Shown: piece by piece, positions 27,342-40,000 of the stretch
Position numbering within the stretch: position 1 is the first letter of the stretch
How the letters are laid out: the number at the start of each line of letters is the position of its first letter
NCBI GenBank assembly: GCA_949130495.1
Contig: OX422213.1
Coordinates: 204,159,660-204,223,659, forward strand
DNA from: Sambucus nigra
Lineage: Eukaryota; Streptophyta; Magnoliopsida; Dipsacales; Adoxaceae
Length of the DNA stretch: 64,000 nt
Direction of reading: 5' to 3'
Notes under the pieces: generated by a model
What the model was told of the DNA's origin: nothing
Database searches by the model: none
Seen by the model: the letters and a program-made list of their open reading frames with translations, nothing else
Translations under genes and position numbers: made by a program

Positions 27342-27396
27342 AACACCTCGTAGCAACCGATGATGCACTCACAGGAACCCCAATTTTAGGATTGGG
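27342..27396 (+). repeat. Possible degenerate satellite monomer fragment inside the transposon
   Basis: The stretch GTAACACCTCGTAGCAACC followed by CACAGGAACCCCAATTTTAG lines up with the satellite blocks GTAACTCGTAGCAACTGACC and CACAGCCGCGGGACTCC...TTTTAGAAT, allowing a 3-base and a few small insertions. The exact shared core is CTCGTAGCAAC. It lies about 500 bp beyond the end of the internal array, separated by unrelated DNA. Alternatively TGTAACACC is a common start of plant Ty3/gypsy long terminal repeats, or the match is chance. Confidence 0.4.
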
Positions 27397-27435
27397 CAAA
27401 AAAAAATACATTTTTTTTAAATTACAGATAAATAT

Positions 27436-28022
27436 GGTCATGGACTTTGTCCATGACCATTTTTACTTTTTTTTGTCGCGCTTAAAAATGGTCGCGGCCA
27501 AAGTCCGCGACCATTTTTTTTATTTTTTGTCACGGTAATGGGTCGCGGACTAGGGCCGCGACCAATTTTTTTTAATTTTTTTTTGTCACACACATGGGTC
27601 GCGGCCAAAGTCCGCGACCAATTTGTCACGGTCGTGGGTCATGGACAAGGACCGTGACCAATTTTTTTAATTTTTTTTTGTCACGCACATGGGTCGCGGA
27701 CTTTGGCCGCGACCAATTTGTCACGGTTGTGGGTCATGGACAAGGGCCGCGACCAATTTTTTTAATTTTTTTTTGTCACGCACATGGGTCGCGGACTTTG
27801 GCCGCGACCAATTTGTCACGGTTATGGGTCACGGATTAGAGCCGCGACCCATAACGGCATGGGTCACGGCCTAAGTCCGCGACCATCTGCCGTGACCCCT
27901 CTCGGCCGTGACCATTTTTTGGTCACGGACTTGGGCCGCGACCCACGAAAATGGTCACGCCCGAAATGGTCACGGCCCAAGTCCGCGACCCACAGGTTTG
28001 GTCAGGGATTTTGGCCGTGACC
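27436..28022. repeat. Right subterminal repeat region (about thirteen copies of the 23-bp motif)
   Basis: Copies of the motif with GGTCRCGG / CCGYGACC arms start at 27436, 27490, 27541, 27597, 27637, 27692, 27732, 27787, 27827, 27862, 27921, 27968 and 28000. Core orientation alternates between ACTTTGG/ACTTGGG and the inverted CCAAAGT/CCCAAGT. Some copies have ATGGAC or AGGGAT variants. Spacers are poly-T rich. The region is about 590 bp, against about 345 bp on the left, and asymmetric subterminal regions are usual in CACTA elements. Likely transposase-binding sites, by analogy only. Confidence 0.88.
27591..27850 (+). repeat. 95-bp tandem repeat, 2.7 copies
   Basis: Units start at 27591, 27686 and 27781 (the last partial, about 70 bp). 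Each holds two copies of the 23-bp motif plus a poly-T/TTTAATTT spacer and ends TTTTGTCACG. In the first unit the first motif core reads CCAAAGT; in units two and three it reads ACTTTGG, an exact inversion of the whole 23-mer in place. Confidence 0.92.
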
Positions 28023-28044
28023 AATCGCCAGTTTTGGTGTAGTG
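28012..28044 (-). repeat. Terminal inverted repeat, right
   Basis: It ends TTTTGGTGTAGTG, the inverse of the left terminus. Twelve terminal bases match perfectly, and the next 21 match with five or six differences. Confidence 0.92.
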
Positions 28045-28047
28045 GGG
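28045..28047. other. Target-site duplication GGG, right
   Basis: GGG follows the right terminus, and the satellite then resumes with AGTCCAGGTTTGAG. The uninterrupted paralogue at about 17945-17961 reads GGGACTCCAGGTTTGAG, so only one base (C to G) differs after the duplicated triplet. Confidence 0.85.
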
Positions 28048-31000
28048 AGTCCAGGTTTGAGAATACGACGATAACTTGCATATTTTTAGACTTAAGCAAA
28101 ACATGGCGTTAGAGGGTGAAAACTCAAAACGGCCCCCGAACGGCCACGTGGGTGGAACCAACACCTCCCACGGGACCAATGTAACTCGTAGGAACTGACC
28201 CCGCAGCCGCGGGACTCCCGGTTTGAGAATACGAAGATAATTTGCATATTTCTAGACTTAGGCTTAAAAACATGGCGTTAGAGGGTGAAAACTCGAAATA
28301 TCCCTCTAACGGCCCCGTGGGTGGCAACAACACCTCCCACGGGACCAATGTAACTCGTAGGAATTGACCCCGCAGTCGCGGGACTCCCGGTTTGAGAATA
28401 CGATGATAATTTGCATATTTCTAGACTTATACAAAACATGGCGTTAGAGGGTGAAAACTCGAAACGGCCCCCGAACGGCCCCGTAGTTGTCACCAACACC
28501 TCCCACGGGACCAATGTAACTCGTAGGAACTGACGCCGCAGCCGCGGGACTCCCGTTTTGAGAATATGACGATAATTTGCATATTTTTAGACTTAGGCTT
28601 AAAAATATGGCGTTATAGGGTGAAAACTCGAAACAGCCCTCTAACGTCCCCGTGGGTGGCACCAACACATCCCACGGGACCAATGTAACTCGTAAGAACT
28701 GACCCCGCAGCCACGGGACTCCCGATTAGAGAATACGATGATAATTTGCATATTTCTAGACTTAGGCTTAAAAACATGGCATTAGAGGGTGAAAACTCAA
28801 AACGACCCCCGAACGCTCCGTGGGTGGCACTAACACCTCCCACGGGACCAATGTATTTTGTAGGAACTGATCGCGCAGCCGCGGGATTCCCGGTTTGATA
28901 ATACGATAATAATTTGCATATTTCTAGACTTAGGCTTAAAAACATGTGGTTAGATGGTGAAAACCCGAAATAACCACCGTACGGCCTCGTGGGAGGCACC
29001 AACACCTTCCATGGGACCAATGTCGCTCGTAGGAAGTGACCGCGCAGCCGTGAGACTCCCAGTTTGAGAATGCGATGATAATTTGCATATTTCTAGACTT
29101 TGGCTTAAAAACAATGCGTTAGAGGGTGAAAACTCTAAACATCCCCCGAACGGCCCCGTGGGTGGCACTAACGCCTGCCACGGGACCAATGTAACTCGTA
29201 ACAACTGACCCCGCAGCCACAGGACTCCAGGTTTGAGAATACGACAATAATTTGCATATTTCTAGATTTAGGCTTAAAAACATGGCGTTAGAGGGTGAAA
29301 ACTCGAAACGACCCCCAAACGGCTCCGTGGGTGGCACCAACACCTCCCACGGGACCAATGTAACTCGTAGGAACTGACCGCACATCCGCGCGATTCCTGG
29401 TTTGAAAATACGACATTAATTTGCATATTTCTAGACTTACGCTTAAAAACATGTCGTTAGATGGTGAAAACCTGAAACAGCCCCCATACGGCCTCGTGGG
29501 TGGCACCAACACCTCCCAAGGGACCAATGTCACTCCTAGGAATTGACCGCGCAGCCGCAAGACTCCCAGTTTGAGAATACGACGATAATTTTCATATTTC
29601 TAGACTTAGGCTTAAAAGCATGGCGTTAGAGGGTGAAAACCCGAAATAGCCCCCGAACGACCCCGTGGGTGGCACTAACACCTCCCACGGGACCAATGTA
29701 ACTCGTAGCAACTGACCCTACAGCAATGGGACTCCTGGTTTGAGAATACGACGGTAATTCTCATATTTCTAGACTTAAGCAAAACATGGCGTTAGAGGGT
29801 GAAAACTCAAAACGACCCCCGAACGACCCCGTGGGTGGAACCAACACCTCCCACGGGACCAATGTAACTCGTAGGAATGGACCCCGCTGTCGCGGGACTC
29901 CCGATTTGAGAATACGACGATAATTTGCATATTTATAGACTTAGGCTTAAAACCATGACGTTAGAGCGTGAAAACTCAAAACAACCAACGAACGGCATCA
30001 TGGGTGGCACCAACACCTCCCACGGGACCAATATACCTCGTAGGAAATGACCGCGCAGCCGCGAGACTCCCATTTTTGAGAATACGACGATAATTTGTAT
30101 ATTTCTAGACTTAGGCTTAAAAACATGGCGTTAGAGGGTGAAAACCCGAAACAGCCCCCGAATGGCCACGTGGGTGGCATTAACACCTCCCACGGGACTA
30201 ATGTAGCTCGTAGCAAATGACCCCCCAGCCGCGGGACTCCCGGTTTGAGAATACGATGGTAATTTGCATATTTCTAAACTTAAGCAAAACATGGCGTTAG
30301 AGCGTGAAAACTCAAAATGACCCCCGAACGGCCTCGTGGGTGGCACCAACACCTCCCACGGGACCAATGTAACTCGTAGGAATTGATCCCGCAGTCGCGG
30401 GACTCCCTGTTTGAAAATACGATGATAATTTACATATTTTTAGACTTTGGCTTAAAAACATGGCGTTAAAGGGTGAAATCTCGAAACAGCCTTCTAACGG
30501 CCCGTGGGTGGCACCAACACCGCCCACGAAACCAATGTAATTCGTAGGAATTGACCCCGCAGCCGCGGGACTCCCGGTTTGAGAATACCACGATAATTTG
30601 TATATTTTTAGACTTAGGCTTAAAAACATGGCGTTAGAGGGTGAAAACTCGAAATGACACCCGAACGGCTCCGTGGGTGGCACCAACGCCTCCCTCGGGG
30701 CCAATGTAACTCGTAGGAACTGACCCCGCAGTCGCAGGACTCCTGGTTTGAAAATACGACAATAATTTGTATATTTTCTAGACTTAGGCGTAAAAACATG
30801 GCGTTAGAGGGTGAAAACCCGAAACAGCCCCCGAACGGCCCCGTGAGTGGCACTGACACCTCCCACGGGACCAATGTAACTCGTAGCAACTGACCCCGCA
30901 GCCACGGGACTCCCGGTTTTAGAATACGAAGTCAATTTGCATATTTCTAGACTTAAGAAAAATATGGCGTTAGAGGGCGAAAACTCGAAATGACCCCCGA

Positions 31001-34000
31001 ACGGCCCCATGGGTGGCACCAATACTGCCCACGGGACCAATGTAATTCGTAGGAATTGACCCCGCAGCCGCGGGACTACCGGTTTGGGAATACCACGATA
31101 ATTTGTATATTTCTAGACTTTGGCTTAAAAATATGGTGTTAGAGGGTGAAAGCTCGAAACGACCCTCGAACGGCTCCGTGGGTGGCACCAACACCTCCCA
31201 CGGGGCCAATGTAACTCGTAGGAACTGACCGCGCAGCCGCAGGATTCCTGGTTTGAAAATACGACAATAATTTGTATATTTCTCGACTTAGGCTTAAAAA
31301 CATGGCGTTAGAGGGTGAAAACCCGGAAGAGCCACCGAACGACCTCGTGGGTGGCACCAAAACCTTCAACGGCACTAATGTAACTCATAAGAACTGATCG
31401 CACAGCCGCGGGATTCTCGGTTTGAGAATACGACAATAATTTGCATATTTCTAGACTTAGGCTTAAAAACATATTTTTAGATGGTGAAAACTTGAAACAA
31501 CCCCCGTACGGCCTCGTGGGTGGCACCAACACCTCCCACGGGACCAATGTCACTCGTAGGAACTGACAGCGCAGCCGCAAGACTCCCAGTTTGAGAATAC
31601 GACCATAATTTGCATATTTTTAGACTTAGGCTTAAAAACATGGCGTTAGAGCGTGAAAACCCGAAACAGCCCCCGAACGGACCCGTGGGTGACACTAACA
31701 CCTATCACGGGACCAATGTAACTCGTAGTAACTGACCCCATAGCCGCGGGACTCCCGATTTGAGAATACGACGATAATTTGTATATTTCTAGACTTAGGC
31801 ATAAAAACATGGCGTTAGAGGGTGAAAACCCGAACCAGCCCCCGAACGACCCCGTGGGTGGCACTAACACCTCCCACGGGGCCAATGTAGCTCGTAGAAA
31901 CTGACCCCCAAGCCGCGGGACTCCCGGTTTGAGAATACGACGATAATTTGCATATTTCTAGACATAAGCAAAACATGGCGTTAGAGGGTGAAAACTCGAA
32001 ACGGCCCGCAAACGGCCCCGGGGTGTCACCAACACCTCCCACGGGACCAATGTAACTCGTAGGAACTGACCCCATAGCCGCGGGACTCCCGGTTGAGAAT
32101 ATGATGATAATCTGCATATTTTTAGACTTAGGCTTAAAAACATGGCGTTAGAGGGTGAAAACTCGAAAAATCCCTCTAACGGCCCCGTGTGTGACACTAA
32201 CACCTCCCACGGGACTAATGTAACTAGTAGGAATTGACCCCGCAGCCACGGGACTCTCAGTTTGAGAATACGACGATAATTTGTATATTTCTAGACTTAT
32301 GCAAAACATGGCTTAAGAGGGTTAAAACTCAAAACGGCCCCCAAACGTCCCCGTGGGTGGCACCAACACCTCCCACGGTGCCAATGTAACTCGTAGGAAA
32401 TGACCCCACAGCCGCGGGACTGCCGATTTGAGAATATGACGATAATTTACATATTTTTAGACTTAGGACTAAAAATATGGCGTTAGAAGGTGAAAACTCG
32501 AAACAACCCTCTAACGACCCTCTAGGTGGCACCAACACCTCCCACGGGACCAATGTAACTCGTTGGAACTGACCCCGCAGCTGCGGGACTCCCGATTAGA
32601 GAATACGACGATATTTTGCATATTTCCAGACTTAGGCTTAAAAACATGGCATTAAAGAGTGAAAACTCGAAACGAGCCCCGAACGACTCCGTGGGTGGCA
32701 CCAACAACTCCTACGGGACCAATGTAACTCGTAGGAACTGATCGCGCATCCGCGGGATTTCCGGTTTGAGAATACGACAATAATTTGCATATTTCTATAC
32801 TTATGCTTAAAAACATGTGGTTATATGGTTACGGCCTCGTGGGTGGCACCAACACCTCCCATGGGACCAATGTAACTCGTAGGAACTGACCGCGCAGCCG
32901 CGAGACTCCCAGTTTGAGAATATGACGATAATTTGCATATTTCTAGACTTAGGCTTAAAAACATGGCGTTAGAGGTTGAAAACACGAAACAGCCCTCGAA
33001 CGGCCCCGTGGGTGGCACTAACACCTCCCACGGGACCAATGTAACTAGTAGCAACTAACCTCGCAGCCACGGGACTCCTGGTTTGAGAATACAACGGTAA
33101 TTTGCATATTTCTATACTTAGGCTTAAAAATATGGCGTTAGAGGGTGAAAACTCGAAACAACCCTCGAACGGCTCCGTGGGTGGTACCAACACCTCCCAC
33201 GGACCAATGTAACTCGTAGGAACTGACCCCGCAGCCGCGGGACTCCCGGTTTGAAAATAAGACGATATTTTGAATATTTTAAGACCTAGGCTTAAAAACA
33301 TGGCGTTAAAGGGTGAAAACTCGAAACAGCCTTCTAACAGCCCCGTGGGTGGCACCAACACCGCCCACGGGACCAATGTAATTCGTAGGAATTGACCCCG
33401 CAGCCGCGGGACTACCGATTTGAGAATACCACGATAACTTGTATATTTCTTGACTTAGGCTTAAAAACATGGCGTTAGAGGGTGAAAAGTCGAAACGACC
33501 CCCGAACGGCTCCGTGGGTGGCACCAACACCTCCCATGGGGCCAATGTAACTCGTAGGAACTGACCGCGCAGTCGCAGGATTCCGGGCTTGAAAATACGA
33601 CAATAATTTGTATATTTCTATACTTAGGCTTAAAAACATGGCGTTAGAGGGTGAAAACCCGAAACAACCCCCGAACGGCCCCGTGGGTGGCACTGACACC
33701 TCCCACGGGACCAATGTCACTCGTAGGAACTGACCGCGCAGTCGCGAGACACCCATTTTGAGAATACGATGATAATTTGCATATTTCTAGACTTAGGCTT
33801 AAAAACATGGCGTTAGAGGGTGAAAACCCGAAACAGCCACCTAACGGCCCCGTGGGTGGCACTGACACCTCCCACGGGAACAATGTAACTCGTAGGAACT
33901 GACCCCGCAACCACAGCACTCCCGGTATGAAAATACGATGATAATTTGCATATTTTTAGACTTACGCTTAGAAACATGGCGTTAGAGGGTGAAAACCCGA

Positions 34001-37000
34001 AAGAGACACCGAACGGCCCCGTGGGTAGCACCAAAACCTCCCACGGGATCAATGTAACTCGTAGGAACTGATCGCGCAGCCGCGGGATTCTCGGTTGGAG
34101 AATACGAGAATAATTTGCATATTTCTAGACTTAGGCTTAAAAACATGTTTTTAGCTGGTCAAAACTTGAAACAACCCCCGTACGGCCTCGTGGGTGGCAC
34201 CAACACCTCCCACGGGACGAATGTCACTCGTAGGAACTGACCGCGCAGCCGCGAGACTCCCAGTTTGAGAATGCGACGATGATTTGCATAGTTTTAGACT
34301 TAGGCTTAAAAACATGGCGTTAGAGCGTGAAAACCCGAAACAGCCCCCGAACGGCCCCGTGGGTGACACTAACACCTCCCACGGGACCAATGTAACTCGT
34401 AGTAACTGACCCCACAGCCGCGGGACTCCTGATTTGGGAATACGATGATAATTTGCATACTTCTAGACTTAAGCAAAACATGGCGTTAGAGGGCGAAAAC
34501 TCGAAACGGCCCTCGAACGGCCCCATGGGTGGAACCAACACCTCCCACGGGATCAATGTAACTCGTAGAAACTGACCCCGCAGCCGCGAGACTCCCAGTT
34601 TGAGAAAACAACGATAATTTGCATAATTCTAGACTTAGACTTTAAAACATGGCGTTAGAGGGTGAAAACTCGAAACAGCCCCCGAACGGCCCCGTGGGTG
34701 GTACTAACACCTCCCACGGGACCAATGTAACTCGTAGCAACTGACCCCGCAGTCGCGGGACTCCAGATTTGAGAATACGACGATAACTTGCATATTTTTA
34801 GACTTAAGCAAAACATGGCGTTCGAGGGTGAAAACTCGAAACGGCTCCCGAACGTCCACGTGGATGGAACCAACACCTCCCACGGGACCAATGTAACTCG
34901 TAGGAAATGACCCCGCAGCCGCGGGACTCCCGGTTTGAGAATATGAAGATAATTTGTATATTTCTAGACTTAGGCTTAAAAACATGGGGTTAGAGGGTGA
35001 AAACCGGAAACAACCCCCGAACAACCCCGTGGGAGGCACTAATAACTCCCACGGGAGCAATGTAGCTCGTAGCAACTGACCCCCCAGCCGCGGGACTCCC
35101 GGTTTGAGAATACGAAGATAATTTGCATATTTCTAGACATAAGCAAAACATGGCGTTAGAGGGTGAAAACACGAAACGGCCCGCAAACGGCCCTGTGGGT
35201 GTCACCAACACCTCCCACGGGACCAATGCAACTCGTAAGAACTGACCCCGCAGCTGCGGGACTCCCGATTAGAGAATACGATGATAATTTGAATATTTCT
35301 AGACTTAGGCTTAAAAACATGGCATTAGAGGGTGAAAACTCGAAACGACCCCCGAACGGCTCCGTGGGTGGCACCAACAACTCCCACAGGACCAATGTAA
35401 CTCGAAGGAACTGATCGCGCAGCCGCGGGATTCCCTATTTGAGAATACGACAATAATTTGCATATTTCTAGACTTAGGCTTAAAAACATGTGGTTAGATG
35501 GTGAAAACCCGAAACAGCCCCCGTACGGCCTCGTGAGTGGCACCAACACCTCCCATGGGACCAATGTCACTCGTAGGAACTGACCACGCAGCCGTGAGAC
35601 TCCCAGTTTGAGAATACGACGATAATTTTCATATTTCTAGACTTAGGCTTAAAAACATGGCGTTAGAGGGTGAAAACTCGAAACAGCCCCCGAACGGCCC
35701 CGTGGGTGGCACTAACACCTCCCACGGGACCAATGTACCTCGTAGCAACTGACCCCGCAGCCACGGGACTCCCGGTTTGAGAATACAATGGTAATTTGCA
35801 TATTTCTCGACTTGGGCTTAAAAACATGGCGTTAGAGGGTAAAAACTCGAAACGACCCCCGAACGGCTCCGTGGGTGGCACCAACACCTCCCACGGGACA
35901 AATGTAACTCGTAGGAACTGACCCCGCAGCCGCGGGACTCCCGGTTTGAAAATACGATGATAATTTGCATATTTTTAGACGTAGGCTTAAAAACTTGGCG
36001 TTAAAGGGTGAAAACATGAAACAGCCTTCTAACGGCCCCATGGGTGGCACCAATACTGCCCACGGGACCAATGTAATTCGTAGGAATTGACCCCGCAGCC
36101 GCGGGACTACCAGTTTGGGAATACCACGATAATTTGTATATTTCTAGACTTTGGCTTAAAAATATGGTCTTAGAGGGTGAAAGCTCGAAACGACCCTCGA
36201 ACAGCTCCGTGGGTGGCACCAACACCTCCCACGGGGCCAATGTAACTCGTAGGAACTGACCGCGCAGCCGCAGGATTCCTGGTTTGAAAATACGACAATA
36301 ATTTGTATATTTCTCGACTTAGGCTTAAAAACATGGCGTTAGAGGGTGAAAACCCGAAACAGCCCCCAAACGGCCCCGTGGGTGGCACTGACACCTCCCA
36401 CGGGACCAATGTAACTCGTAGCAACTGACCCCATAGCCATGGGACTCCCGGTTTACAAATACAACGATAATTTGCATATTTTTGGACTTAGGTTTAAAAA
36501 CGTGGCGTTAAACGGTGAAAACTCGAAACAGCCTTCTAACGGCCCCGTGGGTGGCACCAACACCGCCCACGGGACCAATGTAATTTTTAGGAATTGACCC
36601 CGCAGCCGCGGGACTCCCGGTTTGAGAATACCACGATAATTTGTATATTTCCATACTGAGGCATAAAAACATGGCGTTAGGGGGTGGAAACTCAAAATAG
36701 CCCCAGAACGGCCCCGTGGGTGGCACTAACACCTCTCACGGGTCCAATGTAACTCGTAGGAACTAACCCCGCACCTGTAGAACTCCCGGTTCGAGAATAA
36801 GATGATAATTTCCATATTTCTAGACTTAGGCTTAAAAACTTAGCGTTAGAGGGTAAAAACTTGAAACGACCCCCGAACAGCTCCGTGGGTGGCACCAACA
36901 CCTCCCACGGGATCAATGTAACTCGTAGGAACTGACCGCGCAGCCGTGGGATTTCCGATTTGAGAATACAACAATAATTTTTATATTTCTAGAATAGGGC

Positions 37001-40000
37001 TTAAAAACAAGTCGTTAGATGGGGAAAACCCGAAACAGCCCCCGTACGGCCTCGTGGACGGCACCAACACCTCCCACGGGACCAATGTCACTCGTAGGAA
37101 CTGACCGCCTAGCCACGAGACTCCCAGTTTGAGAATACGATGATAATTTAAATATTTCTAGACTTAGGCTTAAAAACATGGCGTTAGAGGGTGAAAAGCC
37201 GAAACAACCCCCGAACGGCCCCGTGGGTGGCACTAACACCTCCCACGGGACTAATGTAACTCGTAGCAACTGACCCCGCAGTCCCGGGACTCCCGGTTTG
37301 AGAATACGACGGTAATTTGCATATTTCTTGACTTAAGCAAAACATGGCGTTAGAGGGTGAAAACTCGAAACGGCCCCCGAACGTCCCCGTGGGTGGCACC
37401 AACACCTCCCGCGGGACCAATGTAACTCGTAGGAACTGATCTCGCAGCCGCGGGAGTCCCAGTTTGAGAATACTACGGTAATTTGCATATTTCTTGACTT
37501 ATGCAAAACATGGCGTTAGAGGGTGAAAACTCGAAACAGCCCCCGAACGACCCCGTGGGTGTCACCAACACCTCCCACGGGACCAATGTAACTCGTAGTA
37601 ACTGACCCCGCTGCCGCGGGACTCCCGGTTTGAGAATACGACGATAATTTGAATATTTTTAGACTTAGGCTTAAAAACATGGCGTTAAAGGGTGAAAACT
37701 CGAAACGGCCCACTAACGGCCCCGTGGGTGGCACCGACACCTCCCACGGGACCCATGTAATTCATAGGAATTGACCCCGCAGCCGCGGGACTCCCGATTT
37801 GGGAATACCACAATAATTTCTATATTTCTAGACTTAGGCTTAAAAACATGGCGTTAGACGGTGAAAACTCGAAACAGCCCCTGAACGGCCCCGTGGGAGG
37901 CACCAACACCTCCCACGGGACCAATGTAACTCGTAGAAACTTACCCCGCGGCTGCGGGACTCCCGGTTTGAGAATACGATGATAATTTGCAATTTCTGGA
38001 CTTAGGCTTAAAAACATGGCGTTAGAGTGTGAGAACTCGAAACAGCCCTCTAATGGACCCGTGGGTGGTACCATCTCCTCCCAAGGGACCAATGTAACTA
38101 GTAGGAACAGTCCCCGCAACCGCGGGACTCCCGATTTGTGAATACAACGATAATTTGTGTATTTTGAAACTTAGGCTTAAAAACAAGGCGTTGGAGGGAG
38201 AGAACTCGAAACAGCCCCTGAACATTCTCGTGGTTGGCACCAACACCTCCCACGGAACCAATGTAACTCGTAGGAACTGACCGCGCAGCCGCGGGACTCC
38301 CGTTTTGAGAATACGGCGTTAATTTTCATATTTCTAGACTTAAGCAAAACATGGCGTTAGAGGGTGAAATCTCAAAAGAGCCCCCGAACAGCCCCGTGGG
38401 TGGAACCAACACCTCCCACGGGACCAATGGAACTCGTAGGAACTGACCCTGCTGCCGCGGGACTCCTGGTTTGATAATACAACGATGATTTGCATATATC
38501 TAGACTTAGGCTTAAAAATAAGGCGTTAGAGGGTGCGAACTCGAAACAGCCCCCGAACGTCCTCGTGGGTGGCACCAACACCTCCCACGGGACAAATGTA
38601 ACTTGTAGGAAGTGACCCCACAGCCGTGGGACTCCCAGCTTGAGAATACGATGGTAATTCGCATATTTCTGAACTTGAGCAAAACACGGTGTTGGAGGGT
38701 GAAAACTCAAAACGGCCCCCAAAAAGGCCCCGTGGGAGGCACCAACACCTCCCACGGTACCAATGTAACTCGTAGGAACTGACCCTGCAGCCACGGTACT
38801 CCCGGTTTCAAAATACGATTGTAATTTTCATATTTCTAGACTTGGACTTAAAAACATGGCGTTATAGGGTGAGAAGTCGAAACAACCCTCTAATGGCCCC
38901 CTGGGTGGTACCAACACCTCCCACGGGACCAATGTAACTAGTAGGAATAGACCCCGCAGCCGCGGGACTCCCGATTTATGAATACAACGATAATTTGTAT
39001 ATTTCGAAACATAGGCTTAAAAACATGGCGTTAGAGGGTGAGAACTCGAAACAGCCCCCGAACGTTACCGTGGTTGGCACCAACACCTCCCACGGAACCA
39101 ATGTAACTCGTAGGAACTGACCGCGCAGCCGCGGGACTCCCGTTTTGAGAATACGACGTTAATTTGCTTATTTTTAGACTTAAGGTAAACATGGCGTTAG
39201 AGGGTGAAAACTCGAAACAGCCCCCGAACGGCCCCGTGGGTGGCACTAACACCTCCCACGGGACCAATGCAACTCATAGGAACAGACCCTGCTGCCGCGA
39301 GACTCCCGGTTTGATAATACGACGATAATATGCATATTTCTAGACTTAGGCTTAAAACATGGCGTTAGAGGGTTCGAACTCGAAACATCCCCTGAACGTC
39401 CTCGTGGGTGGCACCAACACCTCCCACGGGACCAATGTAACTTGTAGGAACTGACCCCGCAGCCGCGGGACTCCCGGCTTGAGAATACGATCGTAATTTG
39501 CATATTTCTGGACTTCAGCAAAACATGGCGTTGGAGGGTGAAAACTCAAAACGGCCCCCGAAAAGGCCCCGTGGGTGGCACCAACACCTCCCACAATACC
39601 AATGTAACTCATAGGAACTGAACCTGCAGCCACGGGACTCTCGATTTCAGAATACGATTGTAATTTGCATATTTCTAGACTTAGACTTAAAAATATGGTG
39701 TTAGAGGGTGAGAACTCGAAACATCCCTCTAACGTCCCCGTGGGTGGCACCAACACCTCCCACGGGACCAATGTAACTCCTAGGAACTGACCCCGCAGCC
39801 GGGGGACTCCCGGTTTGAGAATATGACGATAATTGGTATATTTCGAGAGTTAGGCTTAGAAACATGGCGTTACAGGGTGAGAAATCGAAACAGCCCCCGA
39901 ACGTTCCCGTGGTTGGCACCAACACCTGCCACGAAACCAATGTAACTCGTAGGAACTAACCGAGCAGCCACGAGACTCCCGTTTTGAGAATACGATGATA

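Larger units (their letters stand above)
21979..28044 (+). mobile_element. Non-autonomous CACTA-like (EnSpm/CMC) DNA transposon carrying a satellite array
   Basis: A 6066-bp element. Seen: inverted termini CACTACACCAAA / TTTGGTGTAGTG, a 3-bp GGG duplication, dense subterminal repeats on both sides, and uninterrupted satellite flanks that join in register once the element is removed. The paralogous monomers at about 17808-18080 read straight through the insertion point, with the equivalent position after 17947. Known: CACTA elements have termini starting CACTA, 3-bp target duplications and subterminal arrays of transposase-binding motifs. No transposase reading frame is present, so mobility would need a partner element. 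Orientation is given as + because the longer subterminal region, usually the 3' side in this superfamily, lies on the right. About 4.45 kb of the interior is satellite. Confidence 0.9.

Noticed and set aside
26920..27343. Two plus-strand frames of 63 and 76 codons rich in F, I, L and Y
   Set aside because: The composition is that of AT-rich non-coding DNA with poly-T runs. There is no recognisable motif, and a different frame looks more protein-like over 26964-27062.
27340..27400. Start of a Ty3/gypsy long terminal repeat (TGTAACACC)
   Set aside because: No matching second repeat, primer-binding site or polypurine tract is visible in the element; kept only as an alternative to the satellite-relic reading.
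27438..28020. Overlapping frames rich in GRGLWPRP / WVADFGRD on both strands
   Set aside because: They are translations of the GGTCGCGG-type subterminal motif and the 95-bp tandem repeat; the similar peptides arise from palindromic DNA and carry no domain.
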